Assembly (NCBI RefSeq): GCF_001724815.1
Contig: NZ_MEDO01000001.1
Location: 124,001 to 188,000, forward strand
Direction of reading: 5' to 3'
DNA length: 64,000 bases
Source of the DNA: Arenimonas sp. SCN 70-307
Lineage (GTDB): Bacteria > Pseudomonadota > Gammaproteobacteria > Xanthomonadales > Xanthomonadaceae
Position 1 is the stretch's first letter, and every line of letters begins with the position of its first letter. A program made the position numbers and the translations under genes. The notes beneath the pieces were generated by a model that ran no database searches, was not told where the DNA came from, and was given only the letters and a program-made list of their open reading frames with translations. Positions 23,777-33,111 of this stretch are shown here, piece after piece.

Positions 23777-26401
23777 CTACTTCATTCCCGGCCCGGGTGC
23801 TTCGACCTCCGGCCCCAGGCGTCCCCGGCGTAGCAGCCCGGGGACGTCGGCGGCGGGCACGGGGCGGCTGAAGAGGTAACCCTGCAGTTCGTTGCAGCCG
23901 GCCGTGGCGGCCAGTCGCGCCAGTTCCTCGGTCTCGACGCCCTCGGCCACGACCTTGCACTCGAAGGCGCGGGCCATGCCGGTCACGGCCCGCACGATGG
24001 TCATGTGCTTGCGCCCCTCGGGCAGCGGGGCCACGAGGCTGCGGTCCACCTTGATGGCGTCGAAGCCGAAGCGCTGCAGGTTGCCGATGCTTGAGTAGCC
24101 CGTGCCGAAGTCGTCCATGGCCACCTGCACGCCCATCTGCCTAAGCGCCGCCAGCACCTCGCGGGTGAGTTCGGTGTCGCGCATGGCCTGGGTCTCGGTG
24201 ATCTCCACCGACAGGTAGCCCGGGTCTAGCCCGGTCTCGAACAGGGTCTCGCGGATCAGCGACAGCACCGACTCGGCGTCGAACTGGGCCAGCGACAGGT
24301 TCACCGCCACCGGCACCGCAAGCAGGCCGTCAAGCTGCCACTGCCGGCACTGGCGGCAGGCCTGGCGCAGCATCTCGGCGTCGATCTGGCCCACCAGGCC
24401 GCATTCCTCGGCGGTGGGGATGAACTCGCCCGGGGGCACCATCGGCTGGCCCGTCGGCTGCCAGCGCACCAGCACCTCGAGACCCGTGATCCAGCGGCTC
24501 TGGGCGTCCACCTTGGGCTGGTAGTAGGGCACCAGCTCGCCTTCGCGGATGGCCCGGCGCAGCCGGCGCTCGAGCTCGAGCCGGCGTTCGGCGCGCTCGC
24601 TCATCGCGTTGGTGTAGTACTCGTACCGGCCTCGCCCGTGCTCCTTGGCGTGGTAAAGCGCCGCGTCGGCGCGCTTCATCAGCAGCGTGGCCTCGTCGCC
24701 ATCCTCGGGAAACAGGCTGATGCCGATGCTTACGCCGACCCGCAGCTCGTGGCCATCGACGAAATAGGGCTCGGAGACGGCTTCGATCAGCTTTTCGGCC
24801 ACCCAGGCCGCGTCACGCGGGTCGGCAAGCCGCGGCATCAGGATTACGAACTCGTCGCCGCCCTGGCGGCTCACGGTGTCGTCCTCCCGCACGTTCTCCC
24901 TCAGGCGCCGCGCCACGGCCTGCAGCAGCAGGTCGCCGATTTCGTGGCCCAGGGTGTCGTTGACGATCTTGAAGTGGTCGAGGTCCAGGAAGATCAGGCC
25001 GCCGCGGCGCCCCTGCGGCAGGTCGGCCAGCGCGCGGGACAGTCGGTCCTGCAGCAGCACGCGGTTGGGCAAGTCGGTGAGGTAGTCGTGCTGGGCCAGG
25101 TGCGACATGCGCAGGGCCATGGCCCGCGACTCGCTGACGTCGTGGAAGACCATCACGCCGCCCACCAGCTCGCCGTCCATGCCGATGATCGGTGCCGCCG
25201 AGTCTTCGATGGGCAGCTTGCGACCGTCGCGCGCCACCAAAAGCGTGTTCAGCGCCAGACCGACGATGCGCCGGTCGCGCATGGCGATGGCCAGCGGTGC
25301 CAGGCCGGGGCTGCCGCTCTCGGCATCGAGCAGGCGCATGACGTCGTCGATGGGGCGCCCCACGGCCTCGGCCGAGGTCCAGCCCGTCATGTCCTCGGCC
25401 ACCCGATTGAGGTAGGTGATGCGCGAGTGCGGGTCGACCGTGATCACGGCGTCGCCGATCGAGCCCAGCGTGGTTTCCGCCAGCTGCTTTTCCTCGAACA
25501 GTTCCCGCATGGCATTCCTGCGCTGTGCGGCCAGTACCGACACCACCAAGGGAATGCCGGCCGCGAGCGCGGCGTAGAGGTTGAAAGCCACCGAATCGAG
25601 CGCGGCGCTTCGGATGCCGCCGCCATCGGCGCCGGCCAGGGCATTGGAGTCAAAGTACAGACGAAGCCCGACCATCAGCGCGAGGTTCGCGCTGCACAGC
25701 AGGCTGGTGCCCAGCCGCCCGAAGATGAAAGCAGCCACCAGCAGCGAAACCGTGGCTGGCAGGAACGGTCGGCTCAGGTATCCGACAGACAGCGCCGTGG
25801 CCAACAACGTGCCCAGCGCCACTGCCGCCAGCTGCCATGCTCCCGTGCCGGCCTGAAGTCGACGCCAGGCATCGCCCGTGGCGGCCAGCAGCGGTGGCAG
25901 CATGAGCACGGCACCAAAGGCTGCGGCGACGATCCAGGTGAACCACACCGTGCGAAATTCACCGGTGCCCAGCGCCTCGTGTACAACGGCCGGCACCACG
26001 CCGCCCAGGGCGGGACCCGCGATGCCCACCAGGAAAACGGGGAGCACCAGGGCGCGCACGTCGGGCAGGCCCATCACCGGCACCTGCCATCGGCGCAGTA
26101 CGTACACCGACAGGCCCACGGCCAGCGTGCTGGCGAAGGCGTGGGACAGCATCAGGCTCCAGGGGTCGCCGGCCAGGGCGCCGACCGCCAGGCGCCCGGC
26201 AAAGCCCAGAACCAGGTACGCGGCGGGGAAGTGCGGTCGCCGGCACATGACGCCCAGCAGCATTGCGCTGGCGACCCAGGCACTGGCCACGTTGCCCGGC
26301 TGGCGGGTAAGGGCCACGGCGAGCACGCCCAGTGCGACATAGGCCAGGCCCGTGCCCAACAACCACGGCAGCTCGCGAAGGAGCCTTGCTGCTAAGGCCA
26401 T
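23777..26401 (-). CDS. MASE1-PAS-GGDEF-EAL membrane protein
   Basis: An 874-residue inner-membrane signalling protein. An N-terminal MASE1-type sensor with about eight membrane helices covers residues 1-300; a PAS domain follows (about 310-430, TTLGSIGDAVITVD), then GGDEF (RQGGDEFVIL) and EAL. The EAL signature reads EVLVRW, still within ExLxR, and the Asn (AVNLS), Glu (ITETQ), DDFGTGYSS, Lys and AEGVE residues are kept, so phosphodiesterase activity is likely. Convergent with the globin gene, 12 bases apart. Confidence 0.93.
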   Translation of the reverse strand: MALAARLLRELPWLLGTGLAYVALGVLAVALTRQPGNVASAWVASAMLLGVMCRRPHFPAAYLVLGFAGRLAVGALAGDPWSLMLSHAFASTLAVGLSVYVLRRWQVPVMGLPDVRALVLPVFLVGIAGPALGGVVPAVVHEALGTGEFRTVWFTWIVAAAFGAVLMLPPLLAATGDAWRRLQAGTGAWQLAAVALGTLLATALSVGYLSRPFLPATVSLLVAAFIFGRLGTSLLCSANLALMVGLRLYFDSNALAGADGGGIRSAALDSVAFNLYAALAAGIPLVVSVLAAQRRNAMRELFEEKQLAETTLGSIGDAVITVDPHSRITYLNRVAEDMTGWTSAEAVGRPIDDVMRLLDAESGSPGLAPLAIAMRDRRIVGLALNTLLVARDGRKLPIEDSAAPIIGMDGELVGGVMVFHDVSESRAMALRMSHLAQHDYLTDLPNRVLLQDRLSRALADLPQGRRGGLIFLDLDHFKIVNDTLGHEIGDLLLQAVARRLRENVREDDTVSRQGGDEFVILMPRLADPRDAAWVAEKLIEAVSEPYFVDGHELRVGVSIGISLFPEDGDEATLLMKRADAALYHAKEHGRGRYEYYTNAMSERAERRLELERRLRRAIREGELVPYYQPKVDAQSRWITGLEVLVRWQPTGQPMVPPGEFIPTAEECGLVGQIDAEMLRQACRQCRQWQLDGLLAVPVAVNLSLAQFDAESVLSLIRETLFETGLDPGYLSVEITETQAMRDTELTREVLAALRQMGVQVAMDDFGTGYSSIGNLQRFGFDAIKVDRSLVAPLPEGRKHMTIVRAVTGMARAFECKVVAEGVETEELARLAATAGCNELQGYLFSRPVPAADVPGLLRRGRLGPEVEAPGPGMK

Positions 26402-26492
26402 CCACTCGTCCCCGAATCACCTCAGGGGCGAATGTAGCCAGTTGGGCCGCGCTTGACCATGTCGCGGGTCAAGCGGGCCTCATTGGACTGCC

Positions 26493-27533
26493 TCAGTCGG
26501 CCGCCGGCGCTTCAACTGCGTCCACCACCGGCACCACGCCGTCGTCCTTCATGTTGCCGCCGTCGAGGCCGGCCTTGCGCACTTCCTCGGCGGCGCGGGC
26601 GGCCACGAGGGCTTCGCCGGTGACCACTTCGTCGGCCGGGATCGACACCAGGGTGTCGTCGCGCGTCCAGAGCAGGGCGCGGCCTTCCTCGTGCGAGACC
26701 AGCACGGCCTCGAACTCATCGAAGCCCTGCGTGCTGAGGGTGCCGATGGCGGCGTCACGCGGAACCTTCGGCAGGTCGCGGTCCGACGTGGCCAGTGCGA
26801 AGGCCTCGGCCACGGCGAGGTCGACCACCGCGCGCAGGCGGGCGTGGTCGTCGGCGGCCCAGGCCTGCAGCGGGTCTTCGCCCTCGGCGAAGTCGGCCGG
26901 GGTGGTGAAGACGGTCACGTCGCGGCGCGCCACGCGGCGGCTGCGGTCGTGCTTGCCCTCGCGCAGCTCGATGTCCAGCGACAGGCGCAGCTGGCGCAGG
27001 CTGGGGTCGAAAATCAGCGGCATGTTGATGATTTCCTTGGCCGCGCTGCCATTGCCCACCAGCACGAAGCGCTCGGCGTTGCGGGCGGCCTTCAGGCGCA
27101 TCAGCAGCTTCGGGTCGGGGCGGGATTCGGCGAAGTAGGCGAGGGCGGTCTGGTTCATTTCCTGCCCGGCGAGGGCCTGGCCGATGCTCTTGCGCAGCAG
27201 GGCCTGCAGGGCCTGTTCGTCCAGGTTCTCGGTCAGGGGCTTGACCCGCTCGTCGGTGCGCTTCTGGGCGTCGATGGCGGCCTGGTGGCGCACGGCGGCC
27301 ATGCCGATGGCGCCGCCGATGGCCATGGAGATCGGGTCCACGCCGGCAATCACCGGCTGGTAGGCGACCTGCGGCGTCTCGACGTAGAACTCGGAGCCCT
27401 TTTCGGCCTGCATTACGTGGAATTCCGGCAGGTCGTCGGTGACCAGCACGACGGTGGGCGCGTTGGCGTTGGCCAGCGCGGAGGCGAAAGCAAGCGTGCC
27501 GGCCAGGCCGGCGATCAGGCGGTTCTTCTTCAT
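26493..27533 (-). CDS. Secreted protein of unknown function, paralogue of the 28367-29302 gene
   Basis: A 346-residue protein with signal peptide MKKNRLIAGLAGTLAFASALANA. The mature start APTVVLVTDDLPEFHVMQ, the middle LRQLRLSLDIELREGK then DRSRRVARRDVTVF, and the late EGRALLWTRDDTLVSIPADEVVTG are all matched in the paralogue. An Ala/Val tail is extra. A Gly-Ala-rich helix around residues 65-85 (DPISMAIGGAIGMAAV) could insert in a membrane. No catalytic motif was found. Confidence 0.8.
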   Translation of the reverse strand: MKKNRLIAGLAGTLAFASALANANAPTVVLVTDDLPEFHVMQAEKGSEFYVETPQVAYQPVIAGVDPISMAIGGAIGMAAVRHQAAIDAQKRTDERVKPLTENLDEQALQALLRKSIGQALAGQEMNQTALAYFAESRPDPKLLMRLKAARNAERFVLVGNGSAAKEIINMPLIFDPSLRQLRLSLDIELREGKHDRSRRVARRDVTVFTTPADFAEGEDPLQAWAADDHARLRAVVDLAVAEAFALATSDRDLPKVPRDAAIGTLSTQGFDEFEAVLVSHEEGRALLWTRDDTLVSIPADEVVTGEALVAARAAEEVRKAGLDGGNMKDDGVVPVVDAVEAPAAD

Positions 27534-27605
27534 GTGTCTCCCCAGTGAAGCGGGGAGGGTAGCAGGCGCGCCGGGTCGCCCGCCCGCGAATTTGTCGCAG
27601 GAATG

Positions 27606-27652
27606 CCTGGGGTCGGAGGTAATTTGCTTCGCAAATTACCTCCGACCCCAGG
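27606..27652. repeat. Perfect palindromic repeat (GGGGTCGGAGG type)
   Basis: A 22-base arm beginning CCTGGGGTCGGAGGTAATTT (27606-27627) is followed after three bases by its exact reverse complement (27631-27652). It lies in the divergent gap between two unknown genes, 20 bases before the plus-strand start. Like the elements at 628, 18996 and 29874 it begins GGGGTC/A and contains an AGGT core, but its inner arm differs. Too close to the start for comfort, it may affect translation or transcription of the following gene. Confidence 0.85.
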
Positions 27653-27672
27653 CCTTGGCTAAACTCGCGCCC

Positions 27673-28323
27673 ATGGACGAGACCCCCCGCGTCGACGACC
27701 TCCCGGGCAGCTTCGGCTACGGCGCCGGTGTGCTCTACGGCCTGCCGCAGCCGCCACGCTGGATGGGCGAGGTGCAGCCCGACCTGCACAAGGTGCTGCT
27801 GTTGATGTCGGGCGGCGAGATGCTCTACGGCCACCTCACGGGCCTGGACTGGGAAGGCGGCAACGTCATCCTGCGGGTGGGCGAGGAAACCCTGTCCAAC
27901 CCCATCGGCGACCTGCGCGGCATCCTGCTCAGCGGCCGCGAGAAGCTGGGCCGCCCGCCCATCGCCCCCACCGGCACCATCACCAGCACGCTGCGTTACC
28001 GCGATGGCGGCGACTGGATGCTGCAGGCCCACGCCGTGCACGTGGACCTGTTCGGCGCCGGCTTCTTCACCCTGGCCGACGGCCTGCTGCACGCCGTGTT
28101 CGTGCCCTGGCGCTCGCTGGCCGAGAACGAGCTGACCCTGCAGTCGGGGCTCTCGGACCACCAGCGCGCCCGCATCCAGCGCGAAGTGGCCTTCCGCCGC
28201 GGCGCCGACATCGACCGCCTGCAGGGCGCCAGCCTGGACCGGGTGCCCGGCCAGAGCCGGGACGACGCCGACATCCGCCGCAGCGCCTTCGCCAAGGCCT
28301 TCTGCAAGGCCTTGGGCGGCTAG
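27673..28323 (+). CDS. Conserved hypothetical protein, cytoplasmic
   Basis: A 216-residue protein without signal peptide or membrane helix. Not recognised. It is Gly/Leu-rich early on (LHKVLLLMSGGEMLYGHLTG) and basic at the end. Codon use is like the host. It sits between the two paralogous secreted genes and is read opposite to them, which hints at a functional link but proves nothing. ATG at 27673 chosen because it directly follows the palindrome and gives the longest frame free of intergenic sequence. Confidence 0.65.
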   Translation: MDETPRVDDLPGSFGYGAGVLYGLPQPPRWMGEVQPDLHKVLLLMSGGEMLYGHLTGLDWEGGNVILRVGEETLSNPIGDLRGILLSGREKLGRPPIAPTGTITSTLRYRDGGDWMLQAHAVHVDLFGAGFFTLADGLLHAVFVPWRSLAENELTLQSGLSDHQRARIQREVAFRRGADIDRLQGASLDRVPGQSRDDADIRRSAFAKAFCKALGG

Positions 28324-28366
28324 GGGCGGCGGCCAGCTAAAGCCCTGACCGGCCTGGCCGCAGGGC

Positions 28367-29302
28367 TCAGGGCGCGACGGATTCGCGCGCCGCGTCGAGC
28401 TCGGCGCCCGTGATCACCCGCTCGGCGGGTACCGACACCAGGCTTTCACCACGGGTCCAGATCAGCGCCCGGCCCTCGGTGTGTTCGAGCAGCACGCCGT
28501 TGAACTCGGACAGGCCGGCCGCGCCCATCGCGCCAATGCGGTCGTCGCGCGAGACATCCGGGAATTCCCGGTCGGAAATCGCCAGGGAAATCGCTTCGCG
28601 GAAGGCATCGCCGACCTCCTTGCGCAACGCGGCGTGCTCGTCGCTGGCCAGCGCCTCGAGCAGCTGGCCCTCGTCTTCCAGCGCGCTCGGCGTGGAGAAG
28701 TAGACGATGTCGCGCTTGGCGACGCGGCGGCTACGGTCGGGCTTGCCCTCGCGAACCTCGATGTCGACGGACAGGCGGAGCTGGCGCAGGTGCGGCGGCA
28801 TGGCCAGGGGCATCATCATGACGCCGTTGGCGAAGCGGCCGTTCTCGACGAAGACGAACCGGGACGCCTCGCGGGGCACCTTCATGCGCTTGAGCATCCT
28901 TTCGTCGGCCTTGGACTCGGCGAAGAAGGCGAGCGAGCGCACGTCCATTTCGTTCTCGGCGAGGGCCTCGTTGATCGCGAGCCGCACGATGGAGCGAAGG
29001 CCCTTGTCGCCCAGGGTTTCGGTGAGCGGCAGAAGCGTTTCGTTGTGCTTCTTCTGGGCAACGATCGCGAGGTGCTGCTCGCCGATGGCCGTGCCGATCG
29101 CGACGCCCAGCATGCTCGCGGTGTCGCTGTAATAGGGCTGGTAGAAGGACCGGGAATACGAGTAGCTGCCTTGCACCCGGTGCAGCGTGGCCAGGTCCTG
29201 GGTGACCAGCACGACAGTGGGTTCGGCGGCCTGCGAGCCGGGAGCGGCCGCGGACAGCAGGAGGGCAAGCGTGGCAAGCAGCGTGGCGGGCGATCGGCTC
29301 AT
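28367..29302 (-). CDS. Secreted protein of unknown function, paralogue of the 26493-27533 gene
   Basis: A 311-residue protein with signal peptide ending near GSQAAEP. It shares the mature start PTVVLVTQDLATLHRVQ, the LRQLRLSVDIEVREGKPDRS block, FSTPSALEDEGQLLEALASD and EGRALIWTRGESLVSVPAER with its paralogue, plus the AIGTAIG helix. A possible lipoprotein site is absent. The pair is separated by one divergent gene and a perfect palindrome. Family not recognised. Confidence 0.8.
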   Translation of the reverse strand: MSRSPATLLATLALLLSAAAPGSQAAEPTVVLVTQDLATLHRVQGSYSYSRSFYQPYYSDTASMLGVAIGTAIGEQHLAIVAQKKHNETLLPLTETLGDKGLRSIVRLAINEALAENEMDVRSLAFFAESKADERMLKRMKVPREASRFVFVENGRFANGVMMMPLAMPPHLRQLRLSVDIEVREGKPDRSRRVAKRDIVYFSTPSALEDEGQLLEALASDEHAALRKEVGDAFREAISLAISDREFPDVSRDDRIGAMGAAGLSEFNGVLLEHTEGRALIWTRGESLVSVPAERVITGAELDAARESVAP

Positions 29303-29420
29303 TTCGGGGTCCTGTTTGGAGGCCGCGGGATGGTAGCAGAGGGGCCGGCGGCCCGGTTCACGGTGGCGGGAAGGGCGTTACAATCGGGCGATTCCGCCTT
29401 TTGCTCCCGTGAGACCGCCC

Positions 29421-32400
29421 ATGAGCACGCCCGCCAGCCAGCTTCCCGACCGCGACCCCGAGCGCAGCCCGCTGCGCTTCGTCACCGCCGCCAGCCTGTT
29501 CGACGGCCACGACGCGGCCATCAACATCATGCGCCGGCTGATCCAGGCGCAGGGCGTGGAGGTGGTGCACCTGGGCCACAACCGCAGCGTCGAGGACGTG
29601 GTGCGCGCCGCGCTGCAGGAGGATGCCGACGGCATCGCCCTGTCGAGCTACCAGGGCGGCCACATGGAGTACTTCAAGTACATGGTGGACATGCTGCGCG
29701 AGCGCGGCGCGGGCCACATCCGGGTGTTCGGCGGCGGCGGCGGCACCATCACCCCGGAGGAGATCAAGGAACTGCAGGCCTACGGCGTGGAGCGCATCTA
29801 CCACCCGAACGACGGCATGCAGATGGGCCTGGTGGCCATGATCGAAGACCTCGTGCGCCGCACCCGTGAGGCAAAAGAACGGGGTCAGGTTCACTTTTCC
29901 CCCGAAGCGGGTGGCAAGGGCAAGAAGGCGGCGGGGAAAAGTGAACCTGACCCCGTTCTTTCCCGCGAGATTGCAGTGGGCAAGGTGCTCACCGCCATCG
30001 AACAAGGCCACTACGACGAAGCCCAGCTCGCCACCCTGCGCAAGGAATGGCAGCTCGCCGGCGGCAAGACCCCGGTGGTGGGCCTGACCGGCACCGGCGG
30101 CGCCGGCAAGTCGTCCGTCACCGACGAGCTGATGAACCGCTTCCTGCAGCATTTCCCGGAAATGCGTATCGCGGTGATTTCCGTCGACCCCACCCGTCGC
30201 CGCACCGGCGGCGCGCTGCTGGGCGACCGCATCCGCATGAACAGCCTGCGCAGCCCGCGCGTGTTCATGCGCTCGATGGCCACCCGCCGCCAGCACGTGG
30301 CCACCAACGCCGTACTCAAGGACTGCGTGGCCTTCCTGCGCGCCCAGGGCTTCGACCTGGTGATGGTGGAAACCGCCGGCATCGGCCAGAGCGACTCGGA
30401 GATCGTCGACCTGGTCGACTTCCCGGTGTACGTGATGACCAGCGACTTCGGCGCGCCGAGCCAGCTCGAGAAGATCGACATGCTCGACTTCGCCGAGCTG
30501 GTGGTGCTCAACAAGTTCGACAAGCGCGGCGCCGAAGACGCCCTGCGCGACGTGCGCAAGCAGTGGAAGCGCAACCGCACCGCCTTCAAGCTGGCCGACG
30601 AGGACGTGCCGGTCTACCCGACCATCGCCAGCCAGTTCAACGACCCGGGCGTGACCTGGATGTTCGCCAACCTCTGCCGCCTGCTGCGGGAGAAGGGCAA
30701 GGCGAACTTCGAGCCCAAGGTGGACACCACGCTGCGCGAGCCGCGCGCCACGGTGCTCATCCCCGGCAACCGCACCCGCTACCTGGCCGAGATCGCCGAG
30801 GCCGGCCGCCAGGCCAACGCGAAGATCGAGCGCCAGTCCGAGGCCGCCGAACGCGCCCAGCACTACTACGAAGCCCTGCGCGAGCTGGGCGACCCGAGCC
30901 TGCCCAAGCCGCTGGAGCTGTACGACCCGCACCACCTGATCGTGCCCGCGCCCGGCACCGGCGCCGCGCTCAAGGAGTCCGGCCCCGCCTGGCCCGAGTG
31001 CGGCGAGCGCCGCCAGGGCCTGCCCGACCGCCGCAAGATGGTGTTCCAGTGGGAGCGCCGCCAAGGCGCCAGCACCGGCGACAACGCCGGCGGCCCGGTG
31101 GCCACGGTGGACCGCAGCCTCGTCACCCTGCGCCAGCGCTACAACGACGCGGTGAAGGCGCTGAGCGCCGAGTCCATCGGCCTGCTGCGCGAGTGGCCCG
31201 AGCGCCTGAAGGCCATCACCGACGAGGTGAACGAGTACACCGTGCGCGGCAAGGTGATCCGCGTCGAGAACTACCGCGAGAGCCTGAGCCACCAGAAGAT
31301 CCCCAAGATCGCCGCGCCGCACTGGCGCAGCTGGGGCGAGCTGCTGGTCTTCCTGGGCAAGGAAAACCTGCCGGGCCACTACCCCTACACCGGCGGCGTG
31401 TATCCGTACCGCCGCACCGGCGAGGACCCCATCCGCATGTTCGCGGGCGAGGGCACGCCCGAGCGCACCAACCGCCGCTTCCACTACCTGAGCGTGGGCC
31501 AGCCGGCCGCACGACTGTCCACGGCCTTCGACAGCGTCACGCTCTACGGCGAGGACCCGGCCGAGCGCCCGGACATCTACGGCAAGATCGGCAACTCGGG
31601 CGTGTCCATCGCCACGCTCGACGACATGAAGAAGCTGTATTCCGGCTTCGACCTGTGCGCACCGACCACCAGCGTGAGCATGACCATCAACGGCCCGGCG
31701 CCGATGATCCTGGCGATGTTCATGAACACCGCCATCGATCAGCAGGTGGAGAAGTACCTGCGCGCGGACCAGGCGCGCTGGGACGAAGCGCACGCGAATA
31801 TCGAGAAGTTCTTCGAAGGCAAGCCGCGCCCCGAATACGCCGGCCCGCTGCCCGAAGGCAACGACGGCCTGGGCCTGGGCCTGCTGGGCGTCACCGGCGA
31901 CCAGCTGGTGGAGCCCGAGGTGTACGAGCGCATCAAGGCCGAGACCCTGCGCCAGGTGCGCGGCACCGTGCAGGCCGACATCCTCAAGGAAGACCAGGCG
32001 CAGAACACCTGCATCTTCAGCACCGAGTTCGCCCTGCGCATGATGGGCGACATCCAGCAGTACTTCGTCGACCAGAAGGTGCGTAACTTCTACTCGGTGT
32101 CGATTTCGGGCTACCACATCGCCGAGGCCGGCGCGAACCCGATTTCGCAGCTGGCCTTCACGCTCAGCAACGGCTTCACGATCGTGGAGTACTACCTGGC
32201 GCGCGGAATGCACATCGACGACTTCGCGCCGAACCTGTCGTTCTTCTTCTCCAACGGCATGGACCCGGAGTACACGGTGATCGGCCGCGTGGCCCGCCGC
32301 ATCTGGGCCCGGGCGATGCGCGAGCGCTACGGCGCCAACGAGCGCAGCCAGATGCTCAAGTACCACATCCAGACCTCGGGCCGTTCGCTGCACGCCCAGG

Positions 32401-32765
32401 AGATCCAGTTCAACGACATCCGCACCACGCTGCAGGCGCTGTACGCGCTGTTCGACAACTGCAACAGCCTGCACACCAATGCCTACGACGAGGCGATCAC
32501 CACGCCCACCGAGGAAAGCGTGCGCCGCGCGGTGGCGATCCAGATGATCATCAACAAGGAGCTGGGCCTCAACTTCAACGAGAACCCCTGGCAGGGCAGC
32601 TTCGCCGTGGAGCAGCTCACCGACCTGGTGGAAGAGGCCGTGTACAAGGAGTTCGAGGCCATCAGCGAGCGCGGCGGCGTGCTGGGCGCCATGGACACCA
32701 TGTACCAGCGCAGGAAGAAAGCCTGTACTACGAGCACAAGAAGCACGACGGCAGCCTGCCGCTGA
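29421..32765 (+). CDS. icmF: Fused isobutyryl-CoA mutase IcmF, main frame (frameshifted near the 3' end)
   Basis: Coenzyme B12-dependent isobutyryl-CoA/butyryl-CoA mutase fused to its G-protein chaperone, linked to valine and fatty acid carbon flow. Order: B12-binding domain ([12 protein letters not shown], about residues 26-37; SSYQGGH), MeaB-like GTPase (P-loop GTGGAGKSS near 225), then the large mutase domain ([27 protein letters not shown]). Start ATG 29421; a GTG 12 bases earlier is less likely. Residues ~152-180 are encoded by an inserted palindrome. After residue 1097 (base 32711) the frame is lost and 17 foreign residues precede the stop; the true C terminus lies in another frame. Confidence 0.9.
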   Translation: MSTPASQLPDRDPERSPLRFVTAASLFDGHDAAINIMRRLIQAQGVEVVHLGHNRSVEDVVRAALQEDADGIALSSYQGGHMEYFKYMVDMLRERGAGHIRVFGGGGGTITPEEIKELQAYGVERIYHPNDGMQMGLVAMIEDLVRRTREAKERGQVHFSPEAGGKGKKAAGKSEPDPVLSREIAVGKVLTAIEQGHYDEAQLATLRKEWQLAGGKTPVVGLTGTGGAGKSSVTDELMNRFLQHFPEMRIAVISVDPTRRRTGGALLGDRIRMNSLRSPRVFMRSMATRRQHVATNAVLKDCVAFLRAQGFDLVMVETAGIGQSDSEIVDLVDFPVYVMTSDFGAPSQLEKIDMLDFAELVVLNKFDKRGAEDALRDVRKQWKRNRTAFKLADEDVPVYPTIASQFNDPGVTWMFANLCRLLREKGKANFEPKVDTTLREPRATVLIPGNRTRYLAEIAEAGRQANAKIERQSEAAERAQHYYEALRELGDPSLPKPLELYDPHHLIVPAPGTGAALKESGPAWPECGERRQGLPDRRKMVFQWERRQGASTGDNAGGPVATVDRSLVTLRQRYNDAVKALSAESIGLLREWPERLKAITDEVNEYTVRGKVIRVENYRESLSHQKIPKIAAPHWRSWGELLVFLGKENLPGHYPYTGGVYPYRRTGEDPIRMFAGEGTPERTNRRFHYLSVGQPAARLSTAFDSVTLYGEDPAERPDIYGKIGNSGVSIATLDDMKKLYSGFDLCAPTTSVSMTINGPAPMILAMFMNTAIDQQVEKYLRADQARWDEAHANIEKFFEGKPRPEYAGPLPEGNDGLGLGLLGVTGDQLVEPEVYERIKAETLRQVRGTVQADILKEDQAQNTCIFSTEFALRMMGDIQQYFVDQKVRNFYSVSISGYHIAEAGANPISQLAFTLSNGFTIVEYYLARGMHIDDFAPNLSFFFSNGMDPEYTVIGRVARRIWARAMRERYGANERSQMLKYHIQTSGRSLHAQEIQFNDIRTTLQALYALFDNCNSLHTNAYDEAITTPTEESVRRAVAIQMIINKELGLNFNENPWQGSFAVEQLTDLVEEAVYKEFEAISERGGVLGAMDTMYQRRKKACTTSTRSTTAACR
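29874..29961. repeat. Palindromic element inserted in frame inside icmF
   Basis: Two perfect 29-base inverted arms (29874-29902 and 29933-29961), each containing GGGGTCAGGTTCACTTTT or its complement, surround a 30-base loop. The element is translated as about 29 residues ([10 protein letters not shown]...KSEPDPVLS) between the B12-binding and GTPase domains. The arms match the intergenic element at 18996-19097. It keeps the frame open and sits in the interdomain linker, where an extra loop is best tolerated. Confidence 0.9.
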
Positions 32766-33103
32766 TCGGCGTGAACACCTTCCTGCCCAAGGACCACGCC
32801 GGCGAAGTGGCCACCGAAATCGAGCTCATCCGCTCCACCGAGCCCGAAAAGGCCCAGCAAATCGCCAACGTCAAACTCTTCCAGCAGGCCCGCAACGCCG
32901 CTGTTCTCCCTCTCCCCCCGGGAGAGGGCCGGGGAGAGGGCACCGGAGAGGGCCCCTCAACTCCCCTGAGAAATCTTCAGCAAACCGCCCGCGACCGCCA
33001 AAACATCTTCACCGCGTTGATGGAGGCAGTGAAGACCCACAGCCTCGGCCAGATCAGCCATGCGCTGTATGAGGTGGGTGGGGAGTATCGGCGGAATATG
33101 TGA
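32714..33103 (+). pseudogene. icmF: Displaced 3' end of icmF (out of frame)
   Basis: In a different frame from the main icmF part, this stretch encodes the expected C terminus: [39 protein letters not shown], and the family ending SLGQISHALYEVGGEYRRNM. It has no proper start of its own; the ATG at 32771 is internal. Comparison with the conserved QRGKIQEES motif shows that about ten bases (roughly GGCAAGATCC) are missing between 32711 and 32712. The segment also contains a CCCTCTCCC repeat. Whether the frameshift is real or a sequencing or assembly error cannot be told here. Confidence 0.85.
32908..32952. repeat. CCCTCTCCC/GGGAGAGGG repeat inside the icmF 3' end
   Basis: CCCTCTCCC, a short loop, GGGAGAGGG and two further GGAGAGGG copies follow one another. 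This is a widespread type of short intergenic repeat in gammaproteobacteria. Here it is translated in the C-terminal frame as PLPPGEGRGEGTGEGP, adding about 22 residues between a conserved helix (KLFQQARNA) and the C-terminal domain. Confidence 0.8.
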
Positions 33104-33111
33104 GGGAAGTT

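Noticed and set aside
24460-24480. EVL in place of EAL in the MASE1 protein as a sign of an inactive phosphodiesterase
   Set aside because: ExLxR is retained and the other metal and catalytic residues are present, so loss of activity is not supported.
28341-28367. AGCCCTG/CAGGGCT hairpin between convergent genes as a terminator
   Set aside because: No T tract on either strand and the stem overlaps the stop codon of the minus-strand gene.
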